Shown here one piece after another: positions 60,395 through 64,000 of a DNA stretch of 64,000 nt. The DNA lies in the NCBI GenBank assembly GCA_951799405.1, contig OX637363.1:4154001-4218000 (forward strand), read 5' to 3'. Made by a program: the position numbers and the translations under genes. A model generated the notes under the pieces. That model ran no database searches. It was given only the letters and a program-made list of their open reading frames with translations, and had not been told where the DNA came from. This DNA is from Agapetus fuscipes. Taxonomy: Eukaryota; Arthropoda; Insecta; Trichoptera; Glossosomatidae. Each line of letters opens with the position of its first letter. The stretch's first letter is position 1.

Positions 60395-60712
60395 TTTTTT
60401 TAAGAAATCCTGTGCGGGAGACTCCCTAGATTCTAGAGACTCTAGGGGTCTATGACACTTGTTGTAGTGCCGCAGAGGTGTACGAGCTTGGTCGTCGCTA
60501 CAAAGCACCAATACTCAAGCAAGACCCAGTTGCTGTAAGGCTGGATGGACCTTTGGTGACCGGTCATTGGTAAAGGTTTATGAATTTTTCAACCCAGCGA
60601 AGAGCAAATTTGAAAATATAAATGGTATATTTTTTTATGCTCCGCCGGGATTCGAACCCACAACCTTCCCATTTAGAGCTCGCAGTGTTACCACTGAGCT
60701 ACGGACCGGTCA
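60395..60712 (-). mobile_element. SINE-A with t1 tail, full length
   Basis: Complement of poly-A, t1, body and head 'gaccggtccgtagctcagtg'. Confidence 0.85.
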
Positions 60713-60879
60713 AATGATGGTCAAATTATGATGAAATCATTTACTGATAAAAAGGTAAACCTAGAAAGTTTTTCAAGAACCCATTTATAAAAATATGATA
60801 ATATTAGCATGGACTGACATATATAAATAAGCTTGCCTAACCAAACCCAACCTAACCTAACAATTTTTATTTTTAGATT

Positions 60880-61110
60880 ATTAAAAATGTTAAACAATAA
60901 TTAAATATACTTACCTAAGAATATTACATTTTGAATCTTTTTTATTTTGTCAATGAATTTTTATTTTTGTTTTGTTTTGAAAATTAATGTATAAAGTGAA
61001 AAGATTTGTAACAATTATACTCCTAAAGATGCCTTATTAGGCGAAAACATTTGAGAAAAAAAAAACAAAAGTTAATTGAAACCTTTTTTTCCTATTGAAT
61101 TAGTACAATC
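60880..61110 (+). mobile_element. PLE terminal-repeat copy
   Basis: Shares 'gatgccttattaggcgaaaa' and the surrounding AT-rich arms with the 49-50 kb PLE. Confidence 0.6.
61018..61056 (+). ncRNA. Hammerhead-like motif, core mutated
   Basis: ACUC/GAGA stem I and GCCU/AGGC stem II; CUGAAGA is CUAAAGA. Confidence 0.4.
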
Positions 61111-61189
61111 TAACTAGCATTATCAAACATAAGTAAGTAAATTACACTAAACCAAGTTGTTATGGATGAAAAAAACATTGTCCGGTTTT

Positions 61190-61310
61190 TGAAGTCAATT
61201 CTCCTATGCATAGTGTGGTGCTATGTCTTCCCAATCGCTCTGTATGGTATGGAGGGATGGACGCTCACGCAGGCACTGGAGAGACGAATTGAAGCGTTCG
61301 AGATGTGTCT
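61190..61310 (+). pseudogene. Non-LTR ORF2 fragment
   Basis: LPIALYGMEGWTLTQALERR and IEAFEMC, a partial duplicate of 61855-61945. Confidence 0.65.
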
Positions 61311-61339
61311 AATCTAATCTTATCTAATCTAGACCCTTA

Positions 61340-61582
61340 CGGGGCTATTCTTAGACATTTTATTCGTCGGTTGAGCTCACGCTTTGACAAACAAATGGTG
61401 CCTGGTCTGAAAATTTCATCACCACGGTCATTCTTACCTACCGAATTTTGTAATATTTATATGAAGACAAATCAGCTGTTCACTAGCAGACATCTTGGAT
61501 TGACAGGTCTTCATACAAATGCATCATTAGTTTGTCAAAGCGTGGGCTCAACCGACGACTAAAATGTCTAAGAATAGCCCCG
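61340..61582. mobile_element. Palindromic MITE
   Basis: Ends ACGGGGCTATTCTTAGACAT and its inverted copy, with long arms including 'cacgctttgacaaac'. Related to 44529 and 62540. Confidence 0.8.
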
Positions 61583-61629
61583 TTAGAGTCTCTGAAATCT
61601 ATGGAGTCTCCCGCACAGGATTTCTTAAA

Positions 61630-61800
61630 AAAAAGGCAAGCTCACAAACAGACACGTGGAAGTTCACGCTTAAAAATTCTTCGTGTGTACCTATTTACAA
61701 CTTAAAATCCAAACCTCAAATGAACATAAGCCCTGCAACTTTTACCGACCTTCCCTGAAACAAGGGTGACATTGGTAAAGTGAAACATTTTTTACAGCGG
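61630..61800 (-). mobile_element. LINE-T 3' UTR fragment
   Basis: 'acagacacgtggaagttcac' to 'gtgaaacattttttacag'. Confidence 0.6.
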
Positions 61801-61854
61801 GAATTCATGGGAAAATCAGAATAGAAAAATCAAACACCCCTATGAATAGTGAGG

Positions 61855-62330
61855 TGATATGTCTTCCCAATCGCTCTTTATGGTATGGAGAGATGGACGC
61901 TCACGCAGGCACTGGAGAGACGAATTGAAGCGTTCGAGATGTGTCTCTACCGAAAAATGCTTCGGATCTCTTGGCGTGATCGAGTCACCAATGTAGAAGT
62001 CCTCCAACGAATGCGCACTACAAAGGAGCTCCTGCCAACCATTAAGCAGAGAAAACTGATGTACTTCGGTCACATTTTGAGAAATGAGAAATACCGTCTC
62101 CTTCATCTTATCAAACAGGGTAAGATTGAGGGGAGAAATCTCAGGGCATCGTGGCTGAAAAACCTGCGACAGTGGTTCGGCAGAAGCACCAAGTCCCTGT
62201 TTAAAGTCAAATAGCCATGATGATCGTCGATCTTCGATAGAAGTTGCACAAAAAGAAGTAAAAAATGCGATGTGACAATCATTGAAAATGGTAGAGCCGA
62301 ATGGTGGAGAGATACGGAGAAAGACATTTG
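61855..62330 (+). pseudogene. Non-LTR ORF2 C-terminal relic
   Basis: LPIALYGMERWTLTQALERR, then CLYRKMLRISWRDRVTNVEV, KLMYFGHILRNEKYRLLHLI and WLKNLRQWFGRSTKSLF, then a stop. This is a different family from LINE-T and LINE-K. Confidence 0.75.
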
Positions 62331-62539
62331 ACAGATATAGTGTCCATTGAAAAAGCTAGAACTAGCCCGGGGTTTTCTTGATTCTGTGATGAATACTAAA
62401 AAGTAAAAACTAAGATTGAATTGAGAAAGACAACCGACCGTGGTCGCCGGAATTTAAATCAAGTCGCAGATTTTTCTAATTTTATATATAAGGGCGAGTC
62501 GTAGGGCCGCATTCACCAACCCCGCTAAGCACAACTTTA

Positions 62540-62785
62540 TCGGTGCTATTCTTAGACATTTAAGTCGTCCGTTGAGCCCTCGCTTTGACAAACTAATGAT
62601 GCATTTGTATAAAGACCTGTCAATCCAAGATGGCCGCAAGTGAATAGCTGATAAGTCTTCATTAAAATATTCGCGAAATTTGGTAGGTAAGAATGACCGT
62701 GGTGATGAGAATTCCAGCCCAGGTATCATTAATTTTTCAAAGCGTGGGCTCAACAGACGACTAAAATGTTTAAGAATAACACCGT
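62540..62785. mobile_element. Palindromic MITE
   Basis: Same family as 61340-61582: 'ggtgctattcttagacattt' and its inverted counterpart. Confidence 0.75.
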
Positions 62786-62849
62786 ATGATTACGCGGAAA
62801 CGGTAGGTAAACGATAGCCAATGATAGAAAACGGTTAGAAAACGCCGTG

Positions 62850-62965
62850 TGTTCAATTCCAGGGGGGAACAGACAATCTCATTTATTTGTTCGAATGTAT
62901 GCTCTTATCTGGGTTGAAAAAAATATGAAAGACAGGTCACCAAAGGTCCATCAAGCTTACAGAAT
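62850..62965 (+). mobile_element. SINE-A body fragment
   Basis: 'gctcttatctgggttgaaa' and 'caccaaaggtccatcaagc'. Confidence 0.5.
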
Positions 62966-62999
62966 CTAATCTAGTATTTAAAAAAAAAAAAAAAAATGA

Positions 63000-63138
63000 T
63001 TTGAGGCCAAAATCTAATCTAATCTAATCTAGGTAATTTGCAAAGAAATGTAACATTAAGGATTCACATTATACGCATTTTCACAAAAAGACACGTATAA
63101 GTTTGTGCTGAAACATGCCGCATGTGAACCTACAATAT
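63000..63138 (-). mobile_element. LINE-T 3' UTR fragment
   Basis: Complement tail 'ctaatctaatctaatctagg' and UTR to 'cctacaatataaa'. Confidence 0.7.
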
Positions 63139-63139
63139 A

Positions 63140-63440
63140 AAATTGGACCGGTCCATAGTCCAGTGGCAACACTTCGGACTCGTAAATGGAAGGTTGTGGA
63201 TTCGGATCCTGGCGGAGCACAAAAATATACCATTTATATTTCGAATGTGCTCTTCGCTGAGTTGAAAAATTCATAAACCTTTACCAAAGACCGGTCACTG
63301 AAAGGTCTATCGAACCTTACAACAACTGGGTCTTGCTTGAGAATTGGCGCTTTCCACAGCGACGACCAAGCTCGCAGAGGGCTCTTGAGGTGTGATACAC
63401 ACAAAAACAGCGCTCACCAAATAAATCATCCTAATATTAT
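63140..63440 (+). mobile_element. SINE-A with t2 tail, full length
   Basis: Head with 'ccggtccatagtccagtgg', body, 'gggctcttgaggtgtgatac', and 'caccaaataaatcatcctaa' followed by ATT. Confidence 0.85.
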
Positions 63441-63454
63441 TTTTTATTTTTTAA

Positions 63455-63585
63455 AACCCAATATTAAATGAACGTAAGCCCTGCAACTTTTGCCGACCTT
63501 CCCTGTGACAGGGGTGACAATGGTAAAGTGAATCATTTTTTACAGTATGGGTGGTCAGCCTCATACCAACCTATAAGTCTAGAAA
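63455..63585 (-). mobile_element. LINE-T 3' UTR fragment
   Basis: 'catgtctataagg'-type end (complement of 'caacctataag') with 'gacctt ccctg'-type UTR core; the tail is missing. Confidence 0.6.
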
Positions 63586-63839
63586 TATCTCGAATCTCCA
63601 ATGTTGTCGCGGAAGTTAAGTAGGTATTGTTGGTGAGTACGCTCAGTGGAGTTGTAAAGAAAACTTTACTTTCAGCTGAGGCATTATCTTGGGCCACTTT
63701 TAACGAGCAGCAATGCCTACCCAAGATTCATACCCTATATACTCTCACCCATCAGCCATGTACCTACATAGAAAGCAGCGTAAACCAGTAGGTAAGGCTG
63801 GATGGATCTTTTAGTGATCGATCTTTAGTAAAGGTATAT

Positions 63840-63985
63840 GACCGGATGATAGTACAGTGGCAACACTTTGGACTCGTAAATGGAAGGTTGTGGGTTCTAT
63901 TTTCGGCAGAGCACAATAGATATACCATATTTTCAAATATGCTCTTCGCTGCTGCTTCGAATGAAAAACTCATAAAACCTCAAAG
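63840..63985 (+). mobile_element. SINE-A 5' part
   Basis: Head and start of the body ('tggaaggttgtgggttc', 'atgctcttcgctg'), degenerate. Confidence 0.65.
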
Positions 63986-64000
63986 TCAACCATTTTTTAC

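Overview
The window is nuclear DNA of an animal, most likely an arthropod and probably an insect. The genes are split by GT-AG introns, short GC-rich exons sit in AT-rich DNA, and most of the remaining sequence is retroelement and DNA-transposon debris. I cannot name the species from the sequence.

Three protein-coding loci can be supported. (1) On the + strand, six exons between 4935 and 13733 form the 3' part of a secreted multi-domain serine-protease-inhibitor gene. Each exon carries about one Cys-rich TIL (trypsin-inhibitor-like) domain, and all introns are phase 1. The signal-peptide exon is not visible and probably lies left of the window. (2) On the - strand, thirteen exons between 44953 and 21444 join without a frame error into about 835 residues of heparan sulfate N-deacetylase/N-sulfotransferase (NDST; Drosophila sulfateless). 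The N-terminal cytoplasmic and membrane-anchor part is missing and must be encoded further right. (3) Inside an NDST intron, on the opposite strand, a two-exon gene (35866-36751) appears to encode an 88-residue secreted cysteine-rich peptide that I do not recognise.

The repeats form a recognisable ecosystem. SINE-A is a tRNA-like head plus a common body that occurs with three different 3' modules: t1 (poly-A tailed), t2 (identical in kind to the 3' end of a non-LTR element here called LINE-K), and t3 (a complete second tRNA-like SINE, SINE-B, giving heterodimers). SINE-C has a Leu/Ser-tRNA-like head. LINE-T is a non-LTR element whose 3' UTR ends in TTAGAT repeats and is the commonest repeat in the window. 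Penelope-like (PLE) terminal repeats carry hammerhead-ribozyme motifs, often as head-to-head palindromes, and one PLE relic keeps a GIY-YIG endonuclease. There are also solo LTRs, hAT-, CMC- and piggyBac-like elements, other MITEs, and a 5S rRNA pseudogene split by a SINE.

Layout: 1-4.9 kb repeats; 4.9-13.9 kb TIL gene; 14-20.7 kb repeats and AT-rich DNA; 21.4-45.0 kb NDST with repeat-filled introns and the nested peptide gene; 45-64 kb repeats only. The most unusual gene structure is an NDST exon whose 3' end, together with its 5' splice site, has been amplified into a minisatellite of about 0.9 kb.
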